Under the pieces are notes generated by a model. That model was not told the origin of the DNA. It was given only the letters and a program-made list of their open reading frames with translations, and ran no database searches. A stretch of DNA of 64,000 nt from Paragordius varius (taxonomy: Eukaryota > Nematomorpha): assembly GCA_964247055.1 (NCBI GenBank), contig OZ176052.1, positions 5,332,001 through 5,396,000 on the forward strand. Direction: 5' to 3'. The position numbers were made by a program, and so were the translations under genes. Shown piece after piece: positions 50,121 through 63,199 of this stretch; position 1 is the first letter of the stretch, and each line of letters starts with the position of its first letter.

Positions 50121-50126
50121 AATAAA
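50121..50126 (+). promoter_or_regulatory. Candidate poly(A) signal of the ZP gene
   Basis: AATAAA about 300 nt after the ZP stop codon. AT-rich DNA offers other candidates, so this is tentative. Confidence 0.35.
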
Positions 50127-50184
50127 TTAATTTATTGTATTGGATATTATTGCATAAATGGCTATCATCCTAAATGTAAATGAC

Positions 50185-50196
50185 ATATATATATAT

Positions 50197-50239
<43 letters not shown>

Positions 50240-50245
50240 TATATA
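50185..50245. repeat. Interrupted (TA)n microsatellite
   Basis: Three TA tracts separated by single irregular A insertions, about 60 nt in all. Confidence 0.9.
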
Positions 50246-50662
50246 AGCAAGAAGTTAAATAAACTGATACATATTGAAAAGGGTTTTTTTATAGACAGAT
50301 TTATTTGATTGTTTGGTTTTAAATGAAATATATATACCAGCAAATTAAGAGTGCGGTATGCATTTTTAATTAATGGAAATTGTTCAAATCGTTAATATTG
50401 TCATTTTACCACAGTTTAAATTGTAATTTAGTTAAGGCAGTTAAGTACTTCCCTATATTTATTTTTAAATAATAATTAGCAGAATTAAAGTCGCTTTTTA
50501 AGGGTCTGAAAATTCGCTTTCGGAGCCTAGAAATTTAGAATTTAATATACACTGTTTTAATGATTAAATATACTTTATAATATAAAATGAAATTGTAAGA
50601 TGAAGCATCTAGTCTTAACTAGAAGAATTATTTAACATATAACTGGGCACAAAATCGGAGGG

Positions 50663-50671
<9 letters not shown>
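50246..50671. other. Spacer between the ZP-gene 3' region and fold-back copy D
   Basis: Nothing recognisable apart from A/T-rich sequence. Confidence 0.4.

Positions 50672-50693
<22 letters not shown>
50672..50693. repeat. (TA)n tract at the outer end of fold-back copy D
   Basis: CATATATATATATATATATA directly left of the fold-back terminus. Confidence 0.85.
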
Positions 50694-50702
50694 TGATAGA
50701 AA

Positions 50703-51840
50703 AATATATCACGATTCTCATGACGCTTTTGGTTTTAGGGCTAACGTGTGATATAAGTAAGTATTTGCACTTATAAGGTCTGCCCAATAATGTAAAACCG
50801 CAAAATACCGCACATTATGCTAAATACAGTTTGTTTGGCAAAAGCCAAATGCTTTATTTCAAAAATATAATGAAAATAATATACTATATTAAAGAAGCAA
50901 ACTAATAAAGTTACGTTAGATGTGGGCTTGAAAGTCTCAAATTTTGCGCCCCTGCCCCCTTTAAAATGGGCTGGTTTTCTTTCAAAAAAGGCAAGAATTC
51001 CGGTATTTTGCGATAAAATTATTTAAGATATGATAGATACCGATAAAAATTGATAAAATGCACATTTTGTTCAAAAACTTAATTTTTTTTCAAACTATAT
51101 TGAAGCATGATGGAAACGGTATAAAATCCATTTAAAGTTTTATAAAAACACTTTTTCATAATTCGATGGTGCTTTCTATCGCCTCAAAAATCATTCAAAC
51201 ATGAAAGCAAACAAACCCGTAAATCAAAATCTGGAGTAGGAAGGTTCAGCATCCTCAAATTATATAGATGTATATCTTAAAGCTTTTTTACGTTAACATC
51301 ATGCTTCAACAAAATTTGCAAAAATTTTCGAAAAAAGTAGGGATTTTTTTAAAAATAATTTTTTTGGGTGTCACAATCTATGATATATTATAATGAATAA
51401 TGGTGCAACCTCGGCTTTTTACTCTATTGTAATAAACTAGTCCTTGGGCCCAAAAAATTTGAATTCTTACAAACCCCACACTTAAAAATAAAAAATTTTT
51501 AAAATAAAGTATAGTAATGAATTTTATATTTTTTGTTAGCTTTTGCCGAAAAAAATTATTTAGCGTAATGTCACTTAATTTTACGATTTTTTTATATGGA
51601 GCAACTACCACAAAAATACAAATATTATATAAGTCCTTTATCCAAAACCAAAGCACCATAAAATTCCGATACATTTGTTTTAGCTGAAATTATATATTTT
51701 ATCAAGATATATTTTGTTGTGTGCACTGTGTAATGTGCGGTGCAATATTTTGATATAGAGCATTTACCCAAAAGGTGCAATTAATGTTATTAAATTTCTC
51801 GTAAGCCCTAAAAACAAAAACAGCATGAGAATCTTGATAC
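50703..51840. mobile_element. Fold-back (long inverted repeat) element, copy D, both ends present
   Basis: The left end ATCACGATTCTCATGACGCT with TTTGGTTTTAGGGC is inverted against the right end GCCCTAAAAACAAAAACAGC with ATGAGAATCTTGAT. Internal blocks shared with copy B include TTAGATGTGGGCTTGAAAGT, GCATGATGGAAACGGTATAA and the complementary right-arm motifs. It is slightly longer than copy B, with extra internal sequence at about 51360-51680. No transposase seen. Confidence 0.7.
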
Positions 51841-52439
51841 ATCTTTTAACATACTAAATAAAATTTATTAGGCTATGCATGCACAAGATTTTGTGCCGTG
51901 TGTATTGGTTTTTTTGAGATTATTATATATATTAAATGTTGGTTAGAAAAAAATTCCATGAACCCTAAAAGTCTCACAATTTTTATGCTTTAATATCTCG
52001 TGTTTATAATAAACGCATAAAAATTTTAAGCGATAACATTTTTTAACACTTCATGAATTTTTTATCCGATTGTTTGGGTAGTGCTATATCCCAGAACTCA
52101 ATCTATAAATAAACTATGTTTTAAAAATTATTTTATAAAAATTAATCATCAAACATTGTTCTCCTATGTTAGTTTTAAAAAAACTTTGATTTTTTACAGT
52201 TTTGTAACATCTAGAAAATTGGGACTGCCCCAAAACACGATTGAAACGAACAGTTGCTATAAACAAAATATATATAGTTTTTGCTGGTAAAATATAGCCT
52301 AAAAGCTTTTTATTAATTATTATTTAAACCATAATATACATTTATTCTGTTGCATTAGCGATTTAAAAAATTGCGATAAAAATTTTTATATACTAGATTT
52401 TTATATCAACTAAAAAAATTTATTAAATGCATATTTTTT
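51841..52439. other. AT-rich spacer between fold-back copies D and E
   Basis: About 600 nt. The open frame here is an AT-run translation without domain character. Confidence 0.4.
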
Positions 52440-53115
52440 CAAAAATTTAACTTTTTTTCAAATATTGAAGCGTACTTCATATTATTTTGAGACATGATGG
52501 AAACGGTTTAAAACATTTTAAGATCTTATATAATTCGATGATGCTGAACATTTTTATTATTTCAGTAATTCGATTTAAATATTCGTTCGTCTTCAAATTT
52601 ATGTTAAATAATTATTGTGTTTTTACAAATATTCACAAATACGAACCTTTAAATAATTCTGAAACTATAAATTTAGCATCATTTAATTATAAATAAAGCG
52701 TTTTTATAATGTCGTTTTTAAATCGTTCCATAATGCTTAAATAGTATAAAATAAAGTATTCTTCACCAATTTTTTTTTAAAAATTAAATTTTTGATCAAG
52801 GTATGCATTTCAAAAAATATTTTTATTTGATATCAAAATTTAGCAATTTTATATTTTTATCGAGCGATCCCGACATTTTTTCCGAGGACTTCATAGAAGA
52901 GCAAAAAATTTGGGACTTTCGGAGCCTACATCTGCAAATTTAAATTTTTCAAAATAATGTTTTTATTTGTAGTTTATGGATATTTTAGTGATATTTTCTG
53001 GAATGAAGCAATTTGCTTTAACCAAAAAAAATAATTCAAAAATGCGCAAATTTAGGTATTTTCTGATATGGAGCATTTACCATAAAAGTGTAAAACAACT
53101 ATGATAATCCTGGTA
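52440..53115. mobile_element. Fold-back element, partial copy E
   Basis: Contains ACATGATGGAAACGGTTTAA, then TTTGGGACTTTCGGAGCCTA, GCGCAAATTTAGGTATTTTC and the right end ATGATAATCCTGG, in copy B order. It is followed by a (TA)n tract at 53129-53152. The outer left arm is missing. Confidence 0.65.
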
Positions 53116-53446
53116 TATTTTCCCATCGATATATATATATATATATATATATTTCTTCAGGTTGCTTTTTTAACACTGTGTTATACGCCTAAAAGGCTAA
53201 AGAAAACACATTTTTAAATTCGACTCACCTTGATTATTTAGAAATATTCAAATTTTAAATCGCTATGGGATAAAAACTACTCCAAAAGGTCATGAAGTGT
53301 ATAAAGCTTGATAATTTTATTATAATTTTATTTATGTAAAAGAATAATTAAAATCATAAAATTCCAAAGCCTCTATAAGGTTAATAAATGAAAAACATGA
53401 GGCCGCTGACAATTTTCAGCTAATTTATAAAATATGTTTTCCAATC

Positions 53447-53935
53447 TTTAACACTTGGATACACATTCATTTCACTTCGATTCTAATTAAGGTCTTTTAA
53501 CGCCAAGCCTATTTAAAAACAAAATTTAAAAATAAGCATCGTTCATACTTTTAAAATTATAAAAAAAGATCTTATATGGGATAAACCTGAAATTTAGCCA
53601 TCATGCCATGTGTTCATTAGCCAAATATAAAGTTAATACAAATAAACCATTTTCTCCGTATATATTAATCATAGGTGTTATTTCAATAAATAATTAACTT
53701 TAATATTAATGCTATATTCAAGAACAGCTCAATATTTTGCAAAGATGTGGCAAAATAAATGGCGTCAAAAGGAATGGATATGGAAATTTTTTAAAAATTT
53801 TATATGTTTTGGGCTAATTTATATTAAGAATAGCAAAAATTTAAAATATACCCCTTCCCTTTCACTTTTTTAATAATATTAATTCTAATATCGTCAGGGG
53901 CCACTAATCCTCAATTTAAATCCAAGTGCTAAATT
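53447..53935. repeat. Copy of the ACACTTGGATACA-ended hairpin repeat
   Basis: It begins TTAACACTTGGATACACATT with CATTTCACTTCGATTC and ends with TTAAATCCAAGTGCTAA, the inverse complement. The same ends bound the right units of the 9638-10735 repeat. The interior is AT-rich and non-coding. Confidence 0.6.
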
Positions 53936-53999
53936 GACTTTATTATATTTGAACGTGGTTTTGGTTATTATACCACCAGTAATACTGACCAAAATATTA

Positions 54000-54170
54000 A
54001 AAGGCCGCAAAAAATATTTATCTTGTCTGAAGGGCCACGCACCTTATAATACCGATAGAAATTTTATAACTGTTTGACAAATTATTATTTGCACCTATAA
54101 TAGGTATAAAGATTTTATATTAGGGCTGCATGCAACCCCTGGGCTGCGGTTTGAGGATCATTATATTATA
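54000..54170. mobile_element. hAT-like terminus (remnant) upstream of GABBR1
   Basis: GCTGCATGCAACCCCTGGGC with TGCGGTTTGAGGATCATTA resembles the right ends of hAT-type elements. A GGCCGC motif near 54003 may be the other side. It sits just upstream of the GABBR1 start. Confidence 0.3.
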
Positions 54171-54243
54171 GCATATCTGGTTTTATATAAAATATATTTC
54201 AACTGTTTTATGATGCATCCGCACAACCAGATGTCTTGAATAT

Positions 54244-57200
54244 ATGATTTGCGAATTTTTAAGTGCATTTTTATTGGTTTTTACGTTTGGGAATGCACAA
54301 AATTTGGTCGGGGATTATGCCGATACAGAAGTTGAATGTTCGCCCCAAAAACCAGATTTTTCGTCTGATGGCCGTAAATGCTTGCACATTGGTGGGACAG
54401 TTCCGATGGAAGGCGGATGGCCTGGAGGTCGAGGTTGTTTGCCTGCTATAAAAATGGCTCTTTCCGATGTTAACAAGAAAAAATCTCTTTTGCCCGATTA
54501 TTATTTACGGTTTCATTACAATGATAGCAAGGTAATTTTTACGCCAGATTGTTTTTTTTTAAGAGAACTATAAAAAATAAATTTCATTGATAGCTAAAAT
54601 TGTAATTAAATTCAGAAGTTATTTTGACTATAGGTCAGCTCACCAAGCTACTCGTACTAATTAGTGTTGTAGATATTTAGGTTTATTTGAACGTTATATT
54701 TTTCACCAAAATAGATTATCATGAACTATATCTATCGATTTTCTTTATAACAACTTAGTGCAATCCCGGATTAGGAACCAGGGTTCTCTATGATCTCCTT
54801 TACAATAAACCGGTAAAAATTGCACTCCTTTCCGGATGCAGTTCAGTTTCTACTACCATTGGAGAAGCCGCGCCAATGTGGAATTTAGTTGTGGTATAAA
54901 TATCGATTAGTTTGGTTTTGTAAATGTCGCGATAATTTATTATTGAATAATTCTAGATAGCAACAAAAAAAGCAATAATTTTGGCTTAAGTTAGTTTTTT
55001 CATATTAGCCACCAGTAATAAATGCTGTATATGCTATTTGAAGGAAATATTTAATATAAACCAACTTTTTATTGGATATGCCGCGATAAATTGTTTTAAA
55101 ATGTTTGTTAATTTTATATAATTTTGTCATAACGCGCACTTACAATCCTTTTCATTATATTTTTTTGATTGCAAATATTTTTTAGACTCATATACTAATT
55201 ATGCTTTTTCACTTCTTTTGAAGCTATATATATTTGACGTTATGTTTTTTAAAGTAGGGTTTATTCCAAATTTATATATGTTACAACAAATAGTTTAATC
55301 AAATCAATTTGCTCCAATTTTGTTTAAGCTAGAGAAAAAGAAATATGTCTATTTTATAATTAATTAATCGATATATAAGGTTTCATATGGGTCAAGTTCA
55401 CCCGCTCTATCAAATCGAAAACGATTTCCCACATTTTTTCGAACGCACCCCTCTCAAGCCATTCATAATCCGACACGGATTAAGCTTTTTAAGCATTTTG
55501 GGTGGCAACGCATAGCTATATTACAGGAATTACAAGAATTATTTACATCGGTATTTCACATAAGAATGTTTAAAATAATTTTTATGTATTAAAGGATATT
55601 TACGTTAATATAATATAAGAGATATTGTAACTTGAAATTTACATGTTATTGCTAAGATTTAAAAGTTTACTGTTAAAGTAAATAACAACTTATTGTACAT
55701 CAATAGAAATACCAATCAAACTTATTTAGTTTATAAATCCAATTTCGTATTTTGTTATTAGTTTCCAATTAGTGAAGACTTATAAATGCATCATTTAAAC
55801 AATAGTCATTGTAATATATTATTTTGTAAACTTTTGAGCTTTTTTTTGTTTTTATTGTTTTGATACAAAAAAAAGGAAATAAATACTTGTGTAATATGTC
55901 CATTCTAATAAAAATTCCCATTTTCTTTGATAATATATAAACTTTAAAAAATAAAAATAAAAATCTCTAATGTATTTAGACTGCCGAAGATTTGGAATCT
56001 CGACTGAAAACTGCAGGGATGGAAGTTATGACCCGTCAAAGTTTCCTGGCCGATCCGTCGGATGCTGTCAAAAATCTGAAGCGACAAGATGCAAGAATTA
56101 TTGTTGGCATTTTTTATGATAACTTTGCACAACGCGTCTTTTGTGAAGTAAATATCCTGTTATTCTTATTTTAAGTATACTTTTAACATATTTTACGATA
56201 GAAAAGCATAAAAAGTCGTTTAAGTTTATTATGGAATAGGGAATGTTATGAAAAAATATAATTATAGATATAAATTTAGGCGTAAAACGTTTATAACCAA
56301 ACCTTTTTGCATATCATTTAAATATATATTAAACCTTAATTTTAAAAATAAATTTTGGTTTCCTTTCTGTTTCTATTTAATCCTTTCTGTTTCATTTAAT
56401 ATTTTGTTATCAATAATATTTAAATAATACCAATTTTTAAGAATGTTTAAGGTGAAATCAATGTGCTTATGAAATATCAGGGAGTATCTTTATATTTAAG
56501 CGCTTTTGTATCATTATAGGTGTATAAACAAGGTTTATTTGGCAAAAAATATGTATGGTTTATCCTTGGTTGGTATCGTGATAATTGGTATGAAGGCGCA
56601 GAAAACAATACGAATTGTACGACGGAGCAATTAGCCCAAACGCTTGAACACCATTTTAGCATTGAAAGTTTAATGCTAAACCAAGATCTAACAGTCACCA
56701 TATCTGGAATGGTTTGTTTAACATAATTATTACATTTTTTACTTTTGACATTTAAACCCTTTTATAATAACCTTTTTCCTATAAAATTTAAATGGTCTAA
56801 TTTAAATCATTTGTTTTTTATTTAGAGATATCATATAATATTATTTTTTATTTTTATAACTTAAAAAACTTACATATAGTTTGTATTTAAAGATATATTC
56901 GGCGCTTGCCTTCTAAAAAATGTATGGTCACATGAGCTTTGATTAGTTTATTATCGCTGTTTTTTAAATAAAAGTGCAATTATAAGTTGTGAATCAGGTG
57001 TGGTACTAAATTCGTTAAAACAATCTATATAGAATTTTCTCTACAAGTAATTTTAAAAAATAAATTTAACTATGGCCTTGGACTTTTAATTTATTAAATA
57101 TTTGTATATAATACTATATAAGCCTCGTTAAAAACATTATAATGATTTTTATGTATTGCCAATCTTGATACTACCTTACCAAAAGTTTATTCATTCAGAA

Positions 57201-60200
57201 TATGTATGTTATGCGATTCGCAGACAGGAGGAATCTCGAAACAAAAAACTAATTTGTTAGATCGCAAATTTGTCCCTAAACGGTTACGGTGAACAGAATC
57301 CCATTCCGATGATTTGTTGATTAATTACCTTTTTTTATATCAAATTAAAAAAACACTTTTTTCAATATTGCCAATTGCTTATCGATTTTTACGATTTGTA
57401 CAAAAGCAAGGACTTATCACAAAATTTAACAATTATTTCGTTTATTGCAAAATTGATTCCTTAACCGTGACGGGTGTGGTAGAAGCCCCATTCGCCTTAA
57501 TTACTTTCCTAGTTTTTCCTATATACATAAAATTCGAAAAAGAAACACTTTTATCAATATTTCCCCAAACTCCAACTGTTTAAAAAAATATAGTATATAA
57601 TATATGTTATGTAATATAATATAATATATAGACAGCACAAGAATTCATTACAAAACTCAACATTTATTTCGTGGATCGCAAAATTGACCCTTTAACAGTT
57701 ACGGGGATGGCTGAAGCTCCACTAGCCTATGATGCGGTTTGGGCCCTGGCCCTTGCTTTCAATAAAACGGCTGAAACACTCAAGTTGCGTTACGGTAATC
57801 GAATGTACCTTGAACATTTCACGTACACTGACAAATACATTAGTAATTTACTCTATCAAAGTATGAGTGAAACCAAATTTTTTGGCGTATCGGTAAGTGT
57901 TGTACTGCACAGTATTTACTTGAGTATGTAATAAATAGGTATAAATGAAAATTATTTATCCCATTTTATTCAGGAAAGGGATTGTGGTATACGAATGTTA
58001 AGAATACATAAATTGTAAATATTTAATGGCAAAGTTTTAAAATTAATGATATATAGCACAAATATTACTTTTATCGATGTTAAAAGAAATTTTAAAGAAA
58101 TCGATTTAACTAAATAACATTATCTTGATCTTAAAGACACTTTTTGTTAAATTGTAATAGCCTCTAAATGTGGATTAGAATCACATTATTGATAATTTAT
58201 TAAGTTTTTAATTTTACAATATTTTCTTTAGGGTATGTTAACTTTTACTGATAGTGGGGATCGTACGGCTTGGACCCTTTTGGAACAAATGATTAGTGAG
58301 TTTTTTTGTAGAATATATAATAATTTAATCATATAGGCATCTTAATTTAATTGACCCACCAAATTGATAGGCCTTTTAAAAAAATTTAATAATAATATTT
58401 AAAGTTTTCTATATTCAATCATATATATATATATATTATCATTTTATTTTATTTTGCTAAAATGATTATATAGCTTGTGTTTAAATTTATTAAATCTACA
58501 CGGTAATCATGGAATTTGGTTTAAAATTATGTATTTTTAGATGGTAAATACGTTAAACTTGCATATTATCATCACTATGATGATAATCTCACGTGGATCC
58601 GAGATCCTGAATGGCCTGGTATATTTTATAAAATAAAATTTATTTATTACAAAAAGAAAATTTTGCTATCAAAAGCCGATTTTATTATAATAATAATAAT
58701 AGTAAATTATCGACATACTGATAAGGAGGATATTTGATTGTTCCACTATAAAACTTTTAAAAAAGTAAGAAGTGAAAACCGACACTACCTATTAAACCCA
58801 TAAACGGTTTTAAAATAGTGTTTTGTCATAAAATGTATAGCGTCAATTTGTAGAATAATTATTATGGCTAGTTTTTACATTGAATAAAAAAAATATTAAA
58901 CCAGGCACAATTTTAATAAAATGTCACAAAATTTTAACATTATTTAATCATAATATGTTGATCAAAACAATTTTCCGTTACTTAAAAACTTTATATATAT
59001 TTAAAAAGTATGTATACCGGAGGTATTTAAAATAAATTAGAGTTTTAAGACCGATTTTATCTCTTTTTATTAAGCTAATTAATTTACATAAAAATACAGT
59101 AAAAATTGAAATTATATGGACAAAATGTAAAAAAAACTGAATGACAAATATTTTAAAGACAACTACATTTTTGATTAATTGTAAATGATCATTTTATGTT
59201 GCGTAATAAGATTAGGGATGTAAATTACTGGTACACTCATTTATATAAGTCAAATTGAATTATAAAATAGTTAGTTTATTTAAAAAAATAAAGTAAAAAA
59301 GTATGGTTGTCTTTTATTTTTGGTTTTATCTGTATTTTATACCTTTACGCCTTTTTTTATTTAGGACGAGGCCCCCCTTCGGATCGAACACTTATCAAAC
59401 ATGAATTACTTACTATTTCTCGGCGACTATTTTGGGGTGTTTCGATAGCATCTGCAATATCCATACTAATTTGTATCGCATGTGCCACATTTAATCGATT
59501 TTACCGTACCCGATTGTAAATTTTCCGTTTATTACTTTTTTTTTCTTATATATTTATTGAAATAAATACAGTAGTGTGTGGTAATTAAAATAAATGATTG
59601 AAACAAATAATTTTTTCAAAAATTTTAACATTCGTTTTGTTTATTTGATTATGGACTTACATTTTTACACAATGCGATACTATCTTACAAATGATTTTAA
59701 TTTTTTATACAAACTAGAATAATAGCTAATTCCGATCCATGGTACAATGATATAATGTTGCTTGGAAATGTGATGTGTCTTTGTGCAGCTGTTTTATTTG
59801 GCATAGATGGTAGATTAGTTACGGCCCCATATGCCTACGATAAAATATGTCGGGTATTAAAAATTAAAAATTTGAAATTTATTATTTTAAAGGTAACGTC
59901 AAAATTGAAAGACAAATAACTTTTAAATGCAATTTAAAACTTTGTTTTTTTATATCATTTTAAAGGTCAAAATTGAAAGACAAATATTTTTTAATGTAAT
60001 TTAAAACTTTGTTTTTTTTTCTAAAAAACTTTTTTGATTAAAATTGTTAAATATATATAAAAGGGTGTGTTATCTTTTCATCAATATACCGTATTGCAAC
60101 GCACCAAATGATAGATTAGATAAAATATTCAAGAATATGGTTGTTTTGTTTAAAAAATATGTCTTTTTTACGTTTTGTTTCTATAATTTCAAGTTTTGCC

Positions 60201-62540
60201 AAATTGTAAAATTTATTTTTGATAACTCTAAACTTATGCGTATTTTAGGCAAGGTTATGGTTATTCGCTATGGGATTTTCATTCGCATTTGGCGCCCTCT
60301 TTACCAAAGTTTTTAAAATACACGCTCTAAGGGCATATGTCAAGAAAGATAAGGTATAATTTATTCTGCTTTGTCTGTATTTATGTTGCAAAGCTGTATT
60401 TTAATAAATATTGATATTAAGTTAGTTATCATCCCAATAAATTAAATTAATTTTAAAAATATAAGAATCGATATTTTAAAAAGTTTCATCTCTACTATAA
60501 TTTTTTTAAAATATATAGTCTGTAAATCAACTGGTAAAATCATCCAATAAAGAACAGAATGATTTTACTGTGTCAAAGGTTGGAACCGGTATTGCCATCA
60601 ATTTTTTGCACCAGTTAATACCTGTTATAATTTATTTATTAATTAATATTTTTTTTATTCTCAATAAGTTTTTTAAATTTTGTCACATGGTTAAAAATGG
60701 CCTTAAATTAGTTTTTGTAATATGATTCGATTTAAACTTTTATATATATTTTAGCCAAAGGAAGTGTTAACGTACAATTTTTTTATACCCATATTTTTGG
60801 CATGCGATGTTTTATTCATCATTATTTGGCGGGTAACGGACCCGCTTCACAAAACACTCCAAGATTACCCCATGATCTCAAAATCGACCGCTGATGTTGA
60901 ATACAAAATTTTACCGCAACTTGAAGTCTGTTACTGTAGACGTCTAAAGACTTGGCTTTGTAATAAAATTTTAGTTACTATTCTTTTTTTGAGTCAAAAT
61001 ATACATTATTTATTGGTTTACCATTTTTTAATTTTAAATAAAATTGACCAGAGTCAATAATTAAGCGCTTTTTAAAGCTTTGTCCGTTGTTAACTTTACA
61101 TTAGTATTTAAAGAATGGCGCAAAAAATATATGTGCACCAAAAATAGTATAAGAACATTAAAAAATTATTCCGATTATGTTTCCCAAGTTAGCATTTAAA
61201 CTTGAGCGATTTTATATATTTTATTGTTTTACCGTTTAGATATATTGTACGGTATCAAAGGTATGGTGCTAATTTTTGGTGTATTCATGAGCTTTGAAAC
61301 GAGAAAAGTCTTTATACGCCAAATCAATGACTCAAAATTGGCTGGTATTGCAATCTATAACGTTGTGGTAAGTAAAAAGCTTAATTGTCAATATTATCGA
61401 TTTAGATTATTTCAAATTAAATGGGCAGTATTGGTCAATCCGTTTATTCATCAATTTAGATATTTTTTTAATCATCCCTATTTTTAACGGAAAGTTAGTT
61501 AATTTTTCACGGAGGGAAATGCTAAACAAGAACCTAGAGTGTGAAATTCGGAACCGGAGTGCGGATTTAATATAAAAGATTTGCTTTTAGATATGTAGCT
61601 TCTCGGCCCGTCTTTTAAAAAATCAAAAAAAACGAATATTACGAACTGGAACCAATTTTGTTTTAAGTTTTAATCCGTAGTTTTAATAATTTGCTTAAAA
61701 ATTAGTTCCGATTTTGCTTTTAAGTCTTGGTAAAAGAAAATACTATTTGGTTATTAGCAACTATATGCGTTGCAAAAATAGTTAATAGGGATAGTATTTA
61801 TATATATGTCTATGCAAAATACTAGATTTTATGCGTGGTAACTGTCCCAATGACACTTCTCATTACGAATGATCATAATGCTACTTTTGCTTTTGTATCC
61901 ATTAGCATTATAGTAGCTACGTTAATTGCAACACTGATTATGTTTGCGCCTAAAGTATATATTTTATATTAAATTTATATTGAATTCATATATTTTAAGG
62001 ATTTTAGGTAGTTTATTAGATTTTAATTATTATAATAACATTTTTTATTTTTTGAGGATGTTCGATATTTTGGTTGATTTTTTTGTACAATTTTGTGAAT
62101 ATAATATTTTTACTCTTTTTATTTTTGTGAATAAAATGGGTATAAAACTGATTATTCACTTTAGGCTGCTTTTTAAAAATTTATGATGTCATATTTGAAC
62201 CATATCCAAAAAAGCCTTTGCTTTTTAGGCCGATCAATGGTTAATATATATTTTTTAGAATAACTTTACGAGATAAGGTTCATTACATTTCTAAGGGTTT
62301 TTTTAAACCTAACTTTTATTTTTTCCGCATATAGTTTTCATAAAATTTGGTTTTTTACACTTTCTAATTTAAATTTTTTTACGTGAAAATAAGGTTTATT
62401 ACATTTGGCAACGTAAAATGGATGACATAACGAGTCAAGTGGCTCCTGGAACCACTCATATGAGCAAGGAAGAGGAGGATAAATACCAACAGTTAGTCGA
62501 TGAAAATGACGAAATTTTGGCCCAAATCGCGCAAGTTTAA
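54244..62540 (+). CDS. GABBR1: GABA-B receptor subunit 1 (complete)
   Basis: Sixteen exons: 54244-54531, 54759-54893, 55380-55550, 55980-56147, 56520-56711, 57632-57892, 58232-58295, 58541-58618, 59365-59515, 59718-59853, 60249-60353, 60519-60578, 60755-60959, 61240-61367, 61826-61954, 62394-62540. Together 2418 nt, 805 aa. Class C GPCR subunit that binds GABA and pairs with GABBR2 at synapses. The signal peptide is about residues 1-18 ([18 protein letters not shown]). The Venus-flytrap domain keeps the ligand-site segments [33 protein letters not shown] and [15 protein letters not shown], so GABA binding is likely. Seven membrane helices run from [20 protein letters not shown] to [16 protein letters not shown]. 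The tail has a short coiled coil ([20 protein letters not shown]). No sushi domains, as in the 1b isoform and invertebrates. A 20-codon exon (60519-60578) enlarges the second intracellular loop. The final codons GCG CAA GTT TAA could instead be a donor (CAA|GTTTAA) to an unseen exon. Confidence 0.96.
57223..57317 (+). pseudogene. Decayed copy of the 5' part of GABBR1 exon 6 (older copy)
   Basis: GACAGGAGGAATCTCGAAAC with AGATCGCAAATTTGTCCC and GGTTACGGTGAACAGAA aligns with the working exon start (GACAGCACAAGAATTCATTA, GGATCGCAAAATTGACCC, AGTTACGGGGATGGCTGAAG). Frame is lost. It lies about 410 nt upstream of the working copy. Confidence 0.75.
57400..57498 (+). pseudogene. Decayed copy of the 5' part of GABBR1 exon 6 (younger copy)
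   Basis: Translates as [20 protein letters not shown] against [20 protein letters not shown] in the working exon (57632 onward), then VVEAPFA against MAEAPLA, after which similarity stops. The duplication includes upstream intron sequence (AACACTTTTTTCAATATTGC at about 57352, AACACTTTTATCAATATTTC at about 57545). It lacks the 3' two thirds of the exon and a fitting donor. Confidence 0.88.
59890..60020. repeat. Tandem duplication, unit about 75 bp, in a GABBR1 intron
   Basis: GTCAAAATTGAAAGACAAAT followed by AATTTAAAACTTTGTTTTTT occurs twice in direct order between 59896 and 60018. Confidence 0.75.
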
Positions 62541-63199
62541 AAATTGGCCAAAATAGTTTAAGTTTTTAAAAAAAAAGTTATTGGTTTTATATATTAAAAA
62601 AGGTATATAAGAGTTGATGATTAATTTTATTTTAAAGGGACCATTGGCATCTTGTGGGCAAAACGCAAGAACTAAACACGAATATTTTTAAAACTTTATT
62701 ATTTTATATTATTGTAATAATTATAATTGTGCGGACAAATTGATAAAACTTTATAAAAAAATTGTAATACAACCATACTTTACCATATAAACTCTTGACA
62801 ACTATAAATTATTTTATGAGTGTTTTATTTTGCCATCCAAAATAATGAGTTAAATTAAACAATTTAAAGAGTATGATTGTCTTATTGTCCTTTAGTATGA
62901 CGAAGGTTTTGTAAAATAAGATTCGTATAAACGTCAAGGTAGAAAAAATATCAAATTTTCGCATAAAGACATCATCAGGAGTTGTATAATAATTAGCAAA
63001 AAAAATTAAATTGATGTGACTAATCAATAATTTTAAAATTGACATATTGGACAAAGAAAAGTATTACAAAAAAACCGTTATAGTATGGCGCATGTAGCAA
63101 AATTTTTTTATAACGCACATATGTTTTATATTCACCCAAATAATAAAGAATAAAACATAAAAAAGCAATATCAATACTATAAAAAGGTTAAGAAATAAA
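62541..63199. other. 3' flank of GABBR1
   Basis: AT-rich. It contains an ATTAAA hexamer at 62854-62859 that might serve polyadenylation. No further coiled-coil exon could be recognised. Confidence 0.35.

Noticed and set aside
57314-57583. Open frame containing [20 protein letters not shown] as a separate GABBR1 exon
   Set aside because: Similarity to exon 6 stops after EAPFA, it has no in-phase donor, and the intact copy 57632-57892 fits the phases on both sides.
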